Assembly (NCBI RefSeq): GCF_048564905.1
Contig: NC_133002.1
Span: forward strand, 57,531,183-57,595,182
Source: Vicugna pacos
Lineage: Eukaryota; Chordata; Mammalia; Artiodactyla; Camelidae
Direction of reading: 5' to 3'
DNA: 64,000 bases
Shown here piece by piece: positions 1-11,300 of the stretch (positions are counted from its first letter, which is position 1; each line of letters starts with the position of its first letter). Under the pieces are notes generated by a model. That model was given only the letters and a program-made list of their open reading frames with translations. It was not told where the DNA came from and made no database searches. The translations under genes and the position numbers were made by a program.

Positions 1-718
1 GGGCCCCACGTTTGGAAGGCCTCCAGGACTGGTTTAATACTCTGCTGTCACCATCTTGAGAGTCTGAATTTTTGTACACGGAGCCCCATATTTTTACTTC
101 GTGCTTAGAATCACAAATTATGCAACCACTCCTGCTGTCAGATAAGAACCTCTGGGGGGTCTGAGCCTGGGTCTCTGCGGTGGTTCCGAGCTGTTCCCTG
201 AGCTATCCTCCGGGGTATCGCTCTTCTTTTGGCCTCACCCTATGGCTGTGAGGAACGGGAGAAGGGCTACCTTGTGCTCTGGGCAGACTGGCTAAGCGGT
301 GAGCTGTATTCCTCCCCCGGGCAATCACTGTGTCAGTAGCGGTGGCCGTTAGCAAGGAATGGCCGTGCCCAGCAGAAGAGCAATCCGCAAGGGTCGTGGG
401 CAGTGGGAAGTAAGCCAGGGAAGGCAGATCAGAACACCCAGGTGGATACGCAAGGTCCCAGCCTCAGGCAGGCCCCCGGGGGTAGGTGGCTGCCTCAGAG
501 ACTGGGGGAGAAGTAAATGAGTCTTGTGTTTGTGATGTGAGTGCCGTGCTGGGTGAGCAGTGTGCTTTTATTGGTGGCTAGCAGTTAATAACGGGAGCCG
601 TTATTATTAACACAGTTTTAACTACAAACTTGAGAAATGCAAATCAGTTACCTGTGATGCTGCTGCTTCAAAACACATACCTTAAATGAAAATGGAATTG
701 TACTCTAAATTTTTCTAT

Positions 719-719
719 A

Positions 720-769
<50 letters not shown>

Positions 770-862
770 TGCATGTATATACCTATGTATGTGTGGATCT
801 GTGTGTATGCATATATGTACATACATATATGTATGTGTGCATATATACCTATATATAAACAG
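719..862. repeat. TG/TA microsatellite
   Basis: A run of TG repeats passes directly into pure TA repeats (720-764), then into imperfect TA/TG/CA units to about 860. Open frames read through it are repeats of Tyr, Ile, Cys and Val and are not genes. Confidence 0.9.
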
Positions 863-879
863 GCACTTTGTCATCCACA

Positions 880-1115
880 TTTTTTTATTGAAGTATAGCC
901 AGTTTACAATGTTGTGTTAGTTTCTGGTGTACAGCATAATGGTTCAGTCATATATGTATATTCCTTTTCATATTCTATTTCATTATAGGCTATTACAAGA
1001 TATTAAATACAATCTTCTGTGCTATATGGTAGGAACTTGTTGTTTATCTATTTTTTATATATAGTCGTTATCTGCATTTTTCAATGACTCCATGGTATTC
1101 CACTGTACGGATACT
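880..1115 (-). mobile_element. LINE-1 3' tail, artiodactyl type
   Basis: The stretch beginning ttattgaagtatagccag and running through ccttttcatattc and gctatatggtaggaacttg matches by memory the LINE-1 3' end common in artiodactyl genomes. It is truncated and moderately diverged. Orientation is inferred from the tail pattern. Confidence 0.55.
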
Positions 1116-2748
1116 TGAAAATTCATTGTTAATTCTGAAAGTTTGAAGATTAACAAAAGGTAGAATAGTAGAACAAAAAAGAGATGTCCATGTACTCACC
1201 ATCCATATTTAGTAAATGTTAACATTTTGGCCTTAAAAAAAGAAAAAGGCTTGAAGGAGTCTAGTACTGAGTATGTGACCAGGAGCTCCTGAGGGACCTC
1301 CCAGATCGAGCTGGGATCTGCTGGACAGGTGTCAGCAGGGTCCCAAGCTATTACACAGTGGCAACCGGAAGCTTACTTTGGTTACTTGGAGAACCCAGGC
1401 TAGAGGGTCTGCGGCATTTTGGTTAAGCTCCGTCTTGCAGAGGACTGAGCAGACTCTATAACAGACATTCTGTGATCATCCAAGGCCACCCAGCAAACAA
1501 GTAAAGGACAGAACCCCACCCAGGGCATCTGACCTCAGGCCCTGAACTCCATCCCATTATCCTGCCAGCATGTCCCACCTTGGACCACCAGGGTCCACAG
1601 GAAAGGAAGGCTTGAAATAGAAGCTGCCTCAAGCCCTCTTAGATGCTGAAATTCTAATGCCCAGCTTGGCCCAGGACAAACACCAAAGCACAGTAGATGC
1701 CAGTGGGTTCTATTCATTTCCTGATGCAGATTCAAGACTCTGGCTGCCCAGACACTGTTGGAAAAGGAGGCCTAGTGAGTTGCTGTTAACTGGGGCTCAG
1801 GAGAAACATCATCCGCTGGAGATTTGCCTCCATCAAAACCCAACTTCAAGATAGCAACCCCAGGAGAGCAAGCCAAGATTTACTGACACCCAGATGGCTC
1901 CAGGAAAGAATCTCCGTTTTCCTTCCCCTTTTATATCTAGTCTCATGCCTCAGATCTTTTTGGATAAAATACTTCACCTCTCCACTGGTTCTACTTTCAC
2001 TTGCTATCTGAGAGATGTCAGGGTATTTCAGTGGGAGGACACAGAGTGTCTGGGATTTAGTCCTTCTGCTTTTGTGGCTTATTATTAATCTTGCAAAGAC
2101 TGTGTAAACTTCTGAAATGAGTGCATCATCTGAACTTTGCAACTCCTTCCAGTAACGAGAGGGCTGGCACTGGGCCCTGGGCAGTGTGACTGAGACCAAG
2201 GGTTGTGACCTGTCACTTCCTTGTCACAGAAACCCTCACCATCTTTGAGAGAGGGCAGCAATCCCATCACCAGGTCCTTAAATACTATAAGGGCACAATT
2301 AGGCATTGGTTTGTAGTTTTATTAGGGGAGAGAAATAGTATGAATGTAAGAAGAGCTGCATCGATTTGTTAATTCAGACAGAATACTGCATAATGCAGAC
2401 CAGCTCATCTGGTGGCTTTGCTAATTAACATGAAGGCGAGGAGACTGGGTCAAGGGTTGTGAGGGACACTCAGAGCCACGTGATGCAAGTATATTCCTCC
2501 TTGGAAGGGAAAAAAAGACAAACAATGAGCTGTGTGGTTTCAGTGGATTTTGCCATGTTCTCTTTCTTCACTAGGGTGGTGAGTACGGGTGTCTGCTTCC
2601 TCATCCTTTATAACACATATACATTTTATATATGCACCAAATATTTAATAACTTAAAATGAAAATTAATAAGCTAATCGAAGACAGGATTGGGGATATCT
2701 GGGTTTGTGGCACTGAAGATGGAAAGCATGTTAGGGAAGAGGTGTGAA

Positions 2749-2835
2749 GCTTCAGAAACTCCCCAGGATGGACTTTATATCCTGGAATCTGCAGGCTTCA
2801 GAAACTCCCCCAGGAGGGAATTTTTATTCTGGAAC
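2749..2835. repeat. Diverged tandem duplication, about 45-bp unit
   Basis: Copy 1 (2749-2790) and copy 2 (2794-2835) both begin gcttcagaaactcccc and end with a cctggaa/tctggaa motif. They differ by a few substitutions and one-base indels. Confidence 0.7.
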
Positions 2836-3740
2836 AAAAGACATCCCTCCTTTCTGCTAAGAGATTTTCTATCACCCAAGGGTTCAAAATGTCTCTTCTC
2901 TATTTCTGACCCTTAGGAACAGAGTCTTACCTTTTCCTTAATTCTGAAACCATCCGTGGAGGTTGCTTCAGCAAACCAGTGAGTCAGTCACCCTTCCTTG
3001 ATGCCAGAACCACACACCCTCAGGACAGGGCCATGGGAGTTTGCGATCACAGTGGACTACTCTGGGGAAGGGCTTGTGCTTGGCAGGGAATCTGACTGAT
3101 TAAAGGGGCCCTCTTCCCAACTGATGCAGGGCCATGGGGCCCTCATGAGTGACAACGTTGGTCAGCGTTCAGATTAATCATGTTACTAGAGGGCTTTAGG
3201 GGGACACTAGACGCTAGACTACACCAGCTGGGATGTAGTGGGGAGAATCCATGTCTAGAGAACCATGTGAACAAAGTCAATGACTGCCAATCCTGAGTCC
3301 ATATGTGAGCACCAGCCCTTGACAAAGTATCCATCAATTTGTAGGAGATTACACACACACATCGTAAATCCTTATTGGCATGAAGTTACCAGCTGTCCTT
3401 GGGAAACACTGCCTACTATTCTGACTTGGGGTGCTCAAATGTCCCTTCTTTTATGAAACTATGGTCATAACAGATGGTTTAGTAGAAACTTTCTTAACCA
3501 GTCCCTTTCTTAACTAACTTATTAGGTCAACCAACACCCTTCAATCTCTTGGTGAAGCATAATGACTTTACGCCCATGGCAACAGGTAGACCCTCCTGAA
3601 GGCCCCTCACTTCTGCTTTGACCTGTTGAGGTGCATGTTTAACAAGAGTCAATCGCATTCAGGCCCAAACTTGTTTAGGCCGGTTACACATGTGAATTAT
3701 AATTATGCAGTTTAATGAATTCAGCCATAAACTAATCAAT

Positions 3741-3797
3741 TAAGAGTGTAAACAGAAAGGATGTTGGCCACTGACATAAGAGTGTAAACAGAAAGAG
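3741..3797. repeat. Short direct repeat, 36-bp spacing
   Basis: taagagtgtaaacagaaag occurs at 3741 and again at 3777, separated by unrelated bases. Confidence 0.8.
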
Positions 3798-5607
3798 AAC
3801 TGTTATTTCTACAAAAAACTAAATTGAATGCTTTGGAAAGACAATAAAAGCATGCCAATTTTTTTAATGTCAAATTAGGAATGAATGAGAATAAAATTTG
3901 GGGGGTGAAAACACAAAAATGGAAAAGTGTTTTGCAATCAGATTGCTTCATGAGAATCTAGAATGTCTTGCTCTGTGTTAGGAAAACTGAAACTGGAACT
4001 CCAGCACCGGACAATGTATGTGGTTTGTGCAGAAAAAGCAATACATCCCTTCTTCCAGCAGATCCATAAGCAAAGAAAAGACCTAGGTCTACATCCAAAA
4101 ACTAGCAAATGACTACACATTCAGATATTTGAGCCAAAGTAAAGCATTTGGAGAAAGAATATATCTTTTTTGTGATCCCTTGATTTAACCAACTTTTCCA
4201 ATGAATTGATCATTAACAATTCCAATTCCATTGGATAAAAATACACTTACTTGGGAAAATAAAAGGCTGACCATTATATCAGTTCCTCCTCATTGAAAAA
4301 ATTATTGGTGCATAAAATCAACTGATTTTAGCTGTCTGGCCCTTCCAAGGCCAAGTGGCTATGAACTTCATTTTCAAGGTGTCAAGCAAAGGTAGCCTTC
4401 AGCCCTGCTTCAATCCAACATTTATCTTAATCATGTGTTTTGAAGGTTCCCAGCCCAGCATGTTTTTCTCCCTCAACTGACTCTCAAAAGGGCTCCGTCT
4501 TCTGGAAGCCAGAAATACGCACATAGTTCCCAAAAGGAGACTGTCCAAACCCTCCCATTTTTATAAAGTGGAATCATTAAGTGTTAATAATTCAAAAGCC
4601 AAAAGAGGGAATCCCCAGGAACTTGAGTCAGGCTATAAATAACTGGGCACTCAACCAGAGCTGGGTGGTTAGATATCTTGGAGTTTGTCTTAACACAATG
4701 TGCTTTCCTAGAAAATGGTAAATGCCACCCTCACTCAGGCCAGAGAAACCTTACCTGAACTTTCTCTTTTGCAGGAAAGGTGCAAGTAAGGACCTAAAAT
4801 CTGCGTTAGCAGAGTCTTTACAGAACAGCCAGATACGGCTGAGACAACACTGGGATACAAATTTATAAATGTTATGAAACCATTTCCTTTCAAACTGCTT
4901 GCAAATGCTTCCCTCTCCTCCTCCACCCTGTCTACTTCCCCAGTATGCTCGGGCTTGAACAAACTGGGCTGGATTCAGGGTGAGTTCCTGCAGTCCCAAC
5001 CCAACACCTAAAGAACCTAAATGCCTCCCGTGAGGACCACCAGGCAGAAATCTACTCTGTAGATTCCAGATGCCTGGAATTTGGGGTAAAAACATTCTCT
5101 CCAGCAATACATCTGGCAGACAACATTTTTAAACCTTGAATAAGGCAATGAAAAGTAAACAGAGGGAATCTGTCATTCTAAACTGATTTACTTTCCCTCA
5201 GCTCAGCCAGGCTGCCAGAATACTTCCATATCCAACCCATATCACTGTCCAGATAAAGGCAGAAGCAACTAGACTCCAGTCAAATCAAACTGAGCTAAAT
5301 TCTAGTCTTCTCTGTGTTTCTAGATTTATGTCATAAGTTTCACAACAATACCGTTTACTAGCATCTGTGATAGGTCACCAGAGGAGATGAATTCCTTACT
5401 ATCCAACAGAAGCTTGCACTGATAGATTCTATTTTGTCCCGGCTGCTTAAAAACTCAATAGTAACGTCACTTTATGTGCAACAGTTAAAATGGCATAGTG
5501 ATGCACTGGCCTCAGGCTTCCTGTTAAGACTTTTATTCATATGTGTCAGCTTACTCTAATTTTGCTCTGCTTTGAGCTTTTTCATTTAAATATCTCACTG
5601 TAGGCGC

Positions 5608-5695
5608 GTTTTTATTTTTAGTGGAGGTACTGGGGATTGAACTCAGGACCTCATGTATGCTAAGCATGCTCTCTACCACTGAGCTATACCCAAGA
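5608..5695 (-). mobile_element. Camelid tRNA-derived SINE (Vic-type), minus strand
   Basis: A T-rich tail is followed by tggaggtactggggattgaa, cagga-cctcatg and ctctaccactgagctatacc. Read on the minus strand these give a tRNA-like head with A and B box remnants. Three further copies lie at about 16.9, 19.2 and 31.0 kb. Confidence 0.8.
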
Positions 5696-6344
5696 GCCTG
5701 GTAACTTTTGCTCTGTAAATCTCAAAACAACTGGGGTCCAAAACAGTTTCACTTTGACCCATCCAGCTTAAATCACCATCCCAAGAATAATTAAGCTTGC
5801 TTGGGTTCTGCAGACTTCCCCAGGACGTTAAAGCTCTTGAGATACTGAGGAATCATCTTCTGGGGAGTGGGAGCAGGAGCAAAGAGCATCCCACGCTGGG
5901 ATGGCCATCCACCAAGGCCACCTCCCCTAGATTACTTGGTGTCACAGCAGTGAGAGGTCAGGGAAACCCTGGAACACACTGATAATGGCCCACTGAACAT
6001 TCCTACGGCACCCATACCTGCTGGGGCCCTTGCCTGTAACCCAAGCATAGCTAGTCCTTTCTTCCCAGATCATGACTCCTTTCCCTCCATCCCAGCCCCA
6101 ACCAAAAGAAAACTAAGCAAAGTAACAGTCCTTTGTCCTCCAGCCGGGAGGAATCATGGCTCCTCACCTCTCCCATTTCAGGAGGGGAGATAGAAGTCTC
6201 TACACTTCATGCTTCTGGGAAGTGGATCCTGAAATTCCTGTGGTTGCCCAGGTGACCCAGGACTCCCTTCCTAGAATGATGAACACAGGTGTTCCTGCTC
6301 CTGAAAGCTCGCCCTGGGTTCCCAAGTCTGAACCATCATGTTAC

Positions 6345-7030
6345 TTATTCATTCAGTCAACACATGAACATTGAAGAACCCACCACGTACCAGACATGAA
6401 ACTAGGCACAGGGAATATAGCAGTGAGTGAGACAAAGTCCCCACCCTCAGGCAGCCTACAGCCTGATGGAGAAGGGGAGACAATTAACCCACACAGCAAC
6501 AAGTAAGCTCATAAAGTAGTGAAGGCAACGTGACAGAGAGAAATCAGAGGCGTGGCAGGGGTACTGCTGTTGGGACGGTCAGGGAAGGCCACCTTGAGAG
6601 GCTGAGATATGATCTTGAAAAGAAGCTAACCATTCATATATCTGTAGGAAGAACACTCTAGAAAGAAGGAATAGTAAGTGCCAACGTCCTGAGAAGGGAG
6701 CACGTCTTGTTAGAAGGACAGAAGAAAGGCCAGTATGGACAGAGCAGAGCAAGTGAGCGGCAAAGAGGCCGGGGATCGGGTCCTAGGGGCAGGCAGCGAC
6801 CCGTGGATCCCGGGGTGGCCATGGGCTGTGGAAGAAGCCACCAGAAGGTTACAAGCAGGGAGTAGTAAGGTCTGTGCTTTAAAAAGATCACACTGGCTTC
6901 CGGGAGGAGAAAGGACTCAGGGGCGGGGAACAAGAGAGACTCCAGGCAGGGGCTGGAAGGTGGCTTGGACTAGGCTGGTAACCACGGAGATGACAAGCTG
7001 GAAAGGGATTCAGGACATATTCTGAAGGGA
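6345..7030. repeat. Ancient mammalian repeat, L2-like start
   Basis: It starts like an inverted L2 end (attcagtcaacacatgaaca, then accagacatg) and continues with a pattern (gtcagggaaggccaccttgag, aaaaagatcacactggcttc) also seen at 22810-23650. Both copies look like one old interspersed repeat whose family I cannot name with certainty. Confidence 0.5.
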
Positions 7031-7110
7031 GAGCTGCCAGGACCTTAGAATAAAGCCAGTAATTCCGGCATCTGTAAATACTCACTGACTATCCCTATGT
7101 GAGTAGCTAT

Positions 7111-7136
7111 ACACACACACACACACACACACACAC
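7111..7136. repeat. AC dinucleotide microsatellite
   Basis: An uninterrupted run of AC units. Confidence 0.95.
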
Positions 7137-7149
7137 CTCCTTATATACA

Positions 7150-7375
7150 GTCTGGGGTGGTGGCCCAGACTCCAGACTCTGGAGCCAAAATGCCCAAGTT
7201 CAAATACCAACTTATCCACTTGCCAACGATAAAACTTAGTAAGTCACTGAAACCTCTCTGTACCCTGGTTCCTCATCTGTAAAATGGCGGCAATAATAAA
7301 GGTGCCTTCATAGGGTTGTGGTGATGATTAAATTAGATATTGTAGGTAAAGCATTTAAGGAAGAGTGCCTGCCAT
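7150..7375 (+). mobile_element. MIR SINE, plus strand
   Basis: The order of motifs follows the MIR consensus: ccagactctggagcca, a Ser/Pro-like core with cttatccacttgcc, cctcatctgtaaaatgg, then gtgatgattaaatt and a degraded 3' end. Confidence 0.8.
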
Positions 7376-7850
7376 GTAGCATAATTTTTCCCTCTTGCTG
7401 CTGTAACAAATGACCACAAGTGTAGTGGCTTAGTTAAAACAATACAAATTTATACTTCTACAATTCTGGAGGCCAGAAGTCTGAAATCAGTTTAAATCAG
7501 CTAAGGTCAAGGTGCCTGCAGGGCTGGTTCCTTCTGGAGGCTCCAGAAAAGGACCCACTCCTCACCTTTTCCAGTTCTTGGAGGCTGCGGCATCCCACGG
7601 ATCCTGGCCCCGTCACTCCGACCTCTGCTCACGTTGCCCCTCCCCTCTGTGACCTTCCTGCCTCCCTCTTGTAAGGACCCTTGTGGTTATATTTAGGGCT
7701 CAGCTGGACAATCCAGGATAATCTCCCCATCCCCAAATCCTCACACAGCCCCTTTTGCCATATAAGGTAAGGTTCACAGATTCTGGGGGCTAGGATGCCA
7801 ATAACTTTGAGGACCGTTATTCAGCCCATCATACATGGTAAGCAATAAAT
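7376..7850 (-). mobile_element. Old MaLR (MLT-type) solitary LTR, minus strand
   Basis: The plus strand reads as the reverse complement of a MaLR-type LTR: ctgctgtaacaaatgaccac, aattctggaggccagaag, ggctggttccttctggagg, cctccctcttgtaaggac and a ttctgggggctaggatg end. Only an LTR is seen, with no internal part. It is diverged and broken, likely of early eutherian age. It lies downstream of CD300LF in the same sense. Confidence 0.6.
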
Positions 7851-8152
7851 AAAGATTAATTACTATTATTACCATTATCATCATGATTACCCCCTCAGCA
7901 GTTCCAGTGTGTATCCCTAGTCCCCTCCTCTGTGGGAGAGAAAGGGATGTGGAAAGACCCCTGTCTAACTCCCAGAAGCCCCCTGAGATGAGGTTCTGAG
8001 CCCAAACCAAAGCTGGCCATGATGCTGGCTGCATCAGGCAGAGGCCTCAGTCACTGATTGGTCCCATGAGGGGCTGGAAGCAGAAAGCAGACGAAACAGG
8101 AATGTGCCCACAGGCCTCAAGGAGAGTCAGAGAGGGGCCTGTGGAGCACAGG

Positions 8153-8308
8153 CTAAGGCTTCCTGATGGTGCTGTATTCCGTGGGCTCCTCATGGCTACT
8201 GCTGGGAACGTGGGTGCTAAGGTACCCCATGTTGCTGTAGGTTGGCTCCTGATCCGAGGTGTCCAAAGACAGAGCTGCATACGCAATGTCCTCCCTGGGG
8301 AAGGGAGC
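8153..8308 (-). CDS. CD300LF: CD300LF exon 7: distal tail, stop codon
   Basis: The coding part of the last exon encodes 51 residues and TAG at 8155-8153. It holds EDIAYAAL (ITIM, Y262), EPTYSNMGY (YxxM and YxN at Y276) and PTEYSTI (Y297). The match to the human C-terminus as recalled is close. The 3' untranslated region continues toward lower coordinates. No AATAAA was found on the minus strand between 8152 and about 7380. Confidence 0.94.
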   Translation of the reverse strand, partial: APFPREDIAYAALSLDTSDQEPTYSNMGYLSTHVPSSSHEEPTEYSTIRKP

Positions 8309-11300
8309 CTGCAATGAGATGTCCTCGGGGTTAGAGAGGCTGGCAGGAGGCTGTGCCCACAGATGGAGGAGGCCTTGGAGGGGCCTGGGGAGATAGACCG
8401 TCCAGGGCTTCTGGAATCTACTCCCAGGCCCTCCAGCTTCCCCTCCCTCCACTCTGCCAGGCACCCTGAGCTCCAGCCACAGCAGAAGACCCTCTCCCTC
8501 AGTTCTGTGCTGGGGCAGCACACTGTGCATGGAATCCCCGGTCACTCGGCCTGTCTGGGTCTCCCCTGATCAGCACGAGGACCGCGTCTGACCCGGCTCT
8601 GAGTCTCCCAGTGCTGAGACCTGCTATGCAGGCACTTTCAAAGGCCAAAAACTAGCGGGAGCTCTGTAGGCTGATCTTTCAATGACTGCAGCTTCACCCA
8701 GTGCCCACCCTCCTCCTCTGTGCCCACATGGGCTGGAGAAAGCCCATCTTCAAAGGAGGGGGCAATAGCAGGTTTTGTCTGAGCCCCACAGCAGCCCCAC
8801 CAAGCACATACCATGGTGACATACTCCACTTCCACTTGGTTGGCCTGAGCAGAAGAGGAGGAGCTCCTGGAGGCCTTCTTCCGGGAGGAGCCAGAGGAGT
8901 TTCCAGTCTGCTGAAGGCTCAAGTTTGCATAGCAGATGTCGCTCTCCAGGGGCTGAAGCACCTAGGAGAGGACCCACAGGTTTCTCTTCCAGGGAGGGGC
9001 ACCTGGCTCTCTGCCTCCCCAGGACCCCATCTCTCAGCTTCCTCTACAATCCCCACCTCCTCTGTCTCCCACGCCTGCCCTCTCCTGGCCCTCCTCCCTT
9101 CTGGCTGATTCCAGCATCCTCCCAGGGCCCTTGCCCAGGCAGTGCAGCTGGATTGTGAGTACATGGACATTTTGGCACAGGGTTTGTTGGATACATTTGG
9201 ATCTCTGTGTTCCTGGGAGATGGAAAATGAGGAAGGAGGGAAAGGAGCTGGCTGATGTCTCTGGTCTGAGCTCGGGGACTCTCTTACCTGCTCTGCGGAT
9301 ATCTCAGCAGCTAAAAGACAAAAACAATTAGAGTTAGAAAGCCCATCCAGTGACTCACAGGCGTGCTTAGGTCTGGGGAAGAGAAAGGATAAGGCTCCAG
9401 GCTCAGAGAGAGGAGACTGGTTCTAATTCTGACTCCTCAGATGACACACTCTGGGACATTGGTCACTTCACCTGAGTTCTGAGCTTCCATTCCTCCATCT
9501 GAAAAATGAGACCTTGGCCCACCTCCTCTCCCCATCACAGACCTATCAGCTGCTCAGGTGGCCCTGCCAGCTATCAACTCCCCTGGGATGTGGCTGAGCC
9601 CACAACCTCTGATGGAAGTCCTGACTGTAATTCCACCATTTCCCCACCTGATTCGTCATTCAGGGGTCAACTCAAAGTCACACCTGACTTCCCCAGCCCC
9701 CCAAGCTGTTGAATCCCTCCCTCCCCAGCTCCCAGGGCACTTGATTTATGGCTATGTCATCACCCTCATCCCACTGAATTCTGATTAGTCTCCCGGGGCG
9801 GTGTGGGCTGCTGAGTGACCAAGCCTTTTTCTCCTGTGCTTTCCTGGTGCGCTGGCCGTGCTCCACCAGTACAAGTTATCTGCGGAGACAGGATTGCTCC
9901 GAGCTGCCCTCTAAGTGGTTCACTGTATGGACCAGTTTCAGGTGCTCTCTGGTTCCTATTTCTTTCTGTCCCTGCCCTCCCCCTGCCACCCTTACCCTTC
10001 CTGCTTTACAGACAACAAAGAAACACCCTCAGCAGACGACACCTAAACACCCTCGGCTCTTAGATACCGAGGGGGGCAGAATGGACTTAGAACTTAGATC
10101 ACGGACAGTACATTTGGGAGAAGATGTGATGAACAAGAGTTAGGCTCCCCTCTTCCCAGACCACAAGATTCCCCAGGCTGTGGGGGAGGGAGCTGTGTTA
10201 CTTTACCGCTGGGCCCCATGATAGCTTGGGTCCCAGTGGGTTCTGGGAAAAGGAAGAGGTGCAATTATTGTGAGAATGTGGAAGTGGAGCCAGACAGGAA
10301 AAGGGTTTGGTTGAGGCCAGACCTCGTGATTGACGAACACAGGCTCGTGAGCAGACGCCCTTCCTGAAAGGGCAAGTTTACACAGAGCAAGTAGGTCAGC
10401 CTGAGAAAGGGCCAGGGCAGAGGAGGAGCAAAACTAGGAGTCGCCACCAAGCTTTCTGCTGAAACCCAGAGGACTGTGTATGTGTGGGTACCTGCACATG
10501 CATCTGTCATTTGTGAGCTCACCTGTGTGTACAGGCACACATGTCCAGGCACCGTGTGGGCATTCGAGTGTGTGCTATGTTGTGTGTGCAGGCATGCACA
10601 CATGGGTACATGTGTTTGTGCATGTGTGTAATTCATTCATGTGTGTATACATCCGTGTGTGTGTGTGTGTTTCTCTCTGTCCCTATGTCAGCTCAGTACC
10701 TCCTTGGAAACCACACGAATTCTACTAAAGTGTCTGGGTACCCTAGCAGGGCTGCTAGTCTAAGACCATGCCACCTCTGTCAGCAAGAGTCAAACCAGGA
10801 AACAGACAGGGAGGCTGAGCAGAGAGGCGAGAAGAGCAAGGAGGGAATACAAGGCAGATCTAGCCCCAAACCTCATGGGCTCACCTACAAGCTCCAGGCC
10901 TCCCTCCGGCCCCATCAGACTACCAGCTGCCATGGCCTTTGGGACAGCGTCCCTTCCAGACTGTGTGACCAGATGGCTCCCGAATGATCATGCTGGCCAT
11001 CAGCCCCACACACTTCCCCACACATTTCCACCCAGCCCAGCCCCAGCCCAGTGACAGCCAGGTCCCTTCACCTTTCTTTTGTCGCTTCATCATTCTCCAA
11101 GCCACAAGTGAGGCCACCATCAACAGAAACAGCAACACAGCAAAGACGAGGGGAATGAGGACGCTGAGATTCATGAAGACACTGCTGCGAACAACAGAGG
11201 ATGCTTCATGCACCCCAGCCCCCCTCCCGCCTTTGGCCTTATCCCACCCAACTGGCAGCAGTGTCAGACACGCACCACTAGACCTTTTGACTTACAGGCC

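Larger units (their letters stand above)
1..8152. other. Left flank: noncoding DNA, no gene recognised
   Basis: No open frame here resembles a known protein, and no convincing exon with matching splice phase was found. It holds the repeats listed separately. If the upstream RAB37 first exon lies left of position 1, this stretch is part of a RAB37 intron. Confidence 0.6.

Noticed and set aside
686-920. Open frames of Tyr/Ile/Cys/Val repeats
   Set aside because: They are direct translations of the TG/TA microsatellite.
1-8152. Search for the upstream RAB37 first exon or another CD300 gene
   Set aside because: No stretch gave a matching peptide with a phase-0 donor; the exon is probably outside the window.
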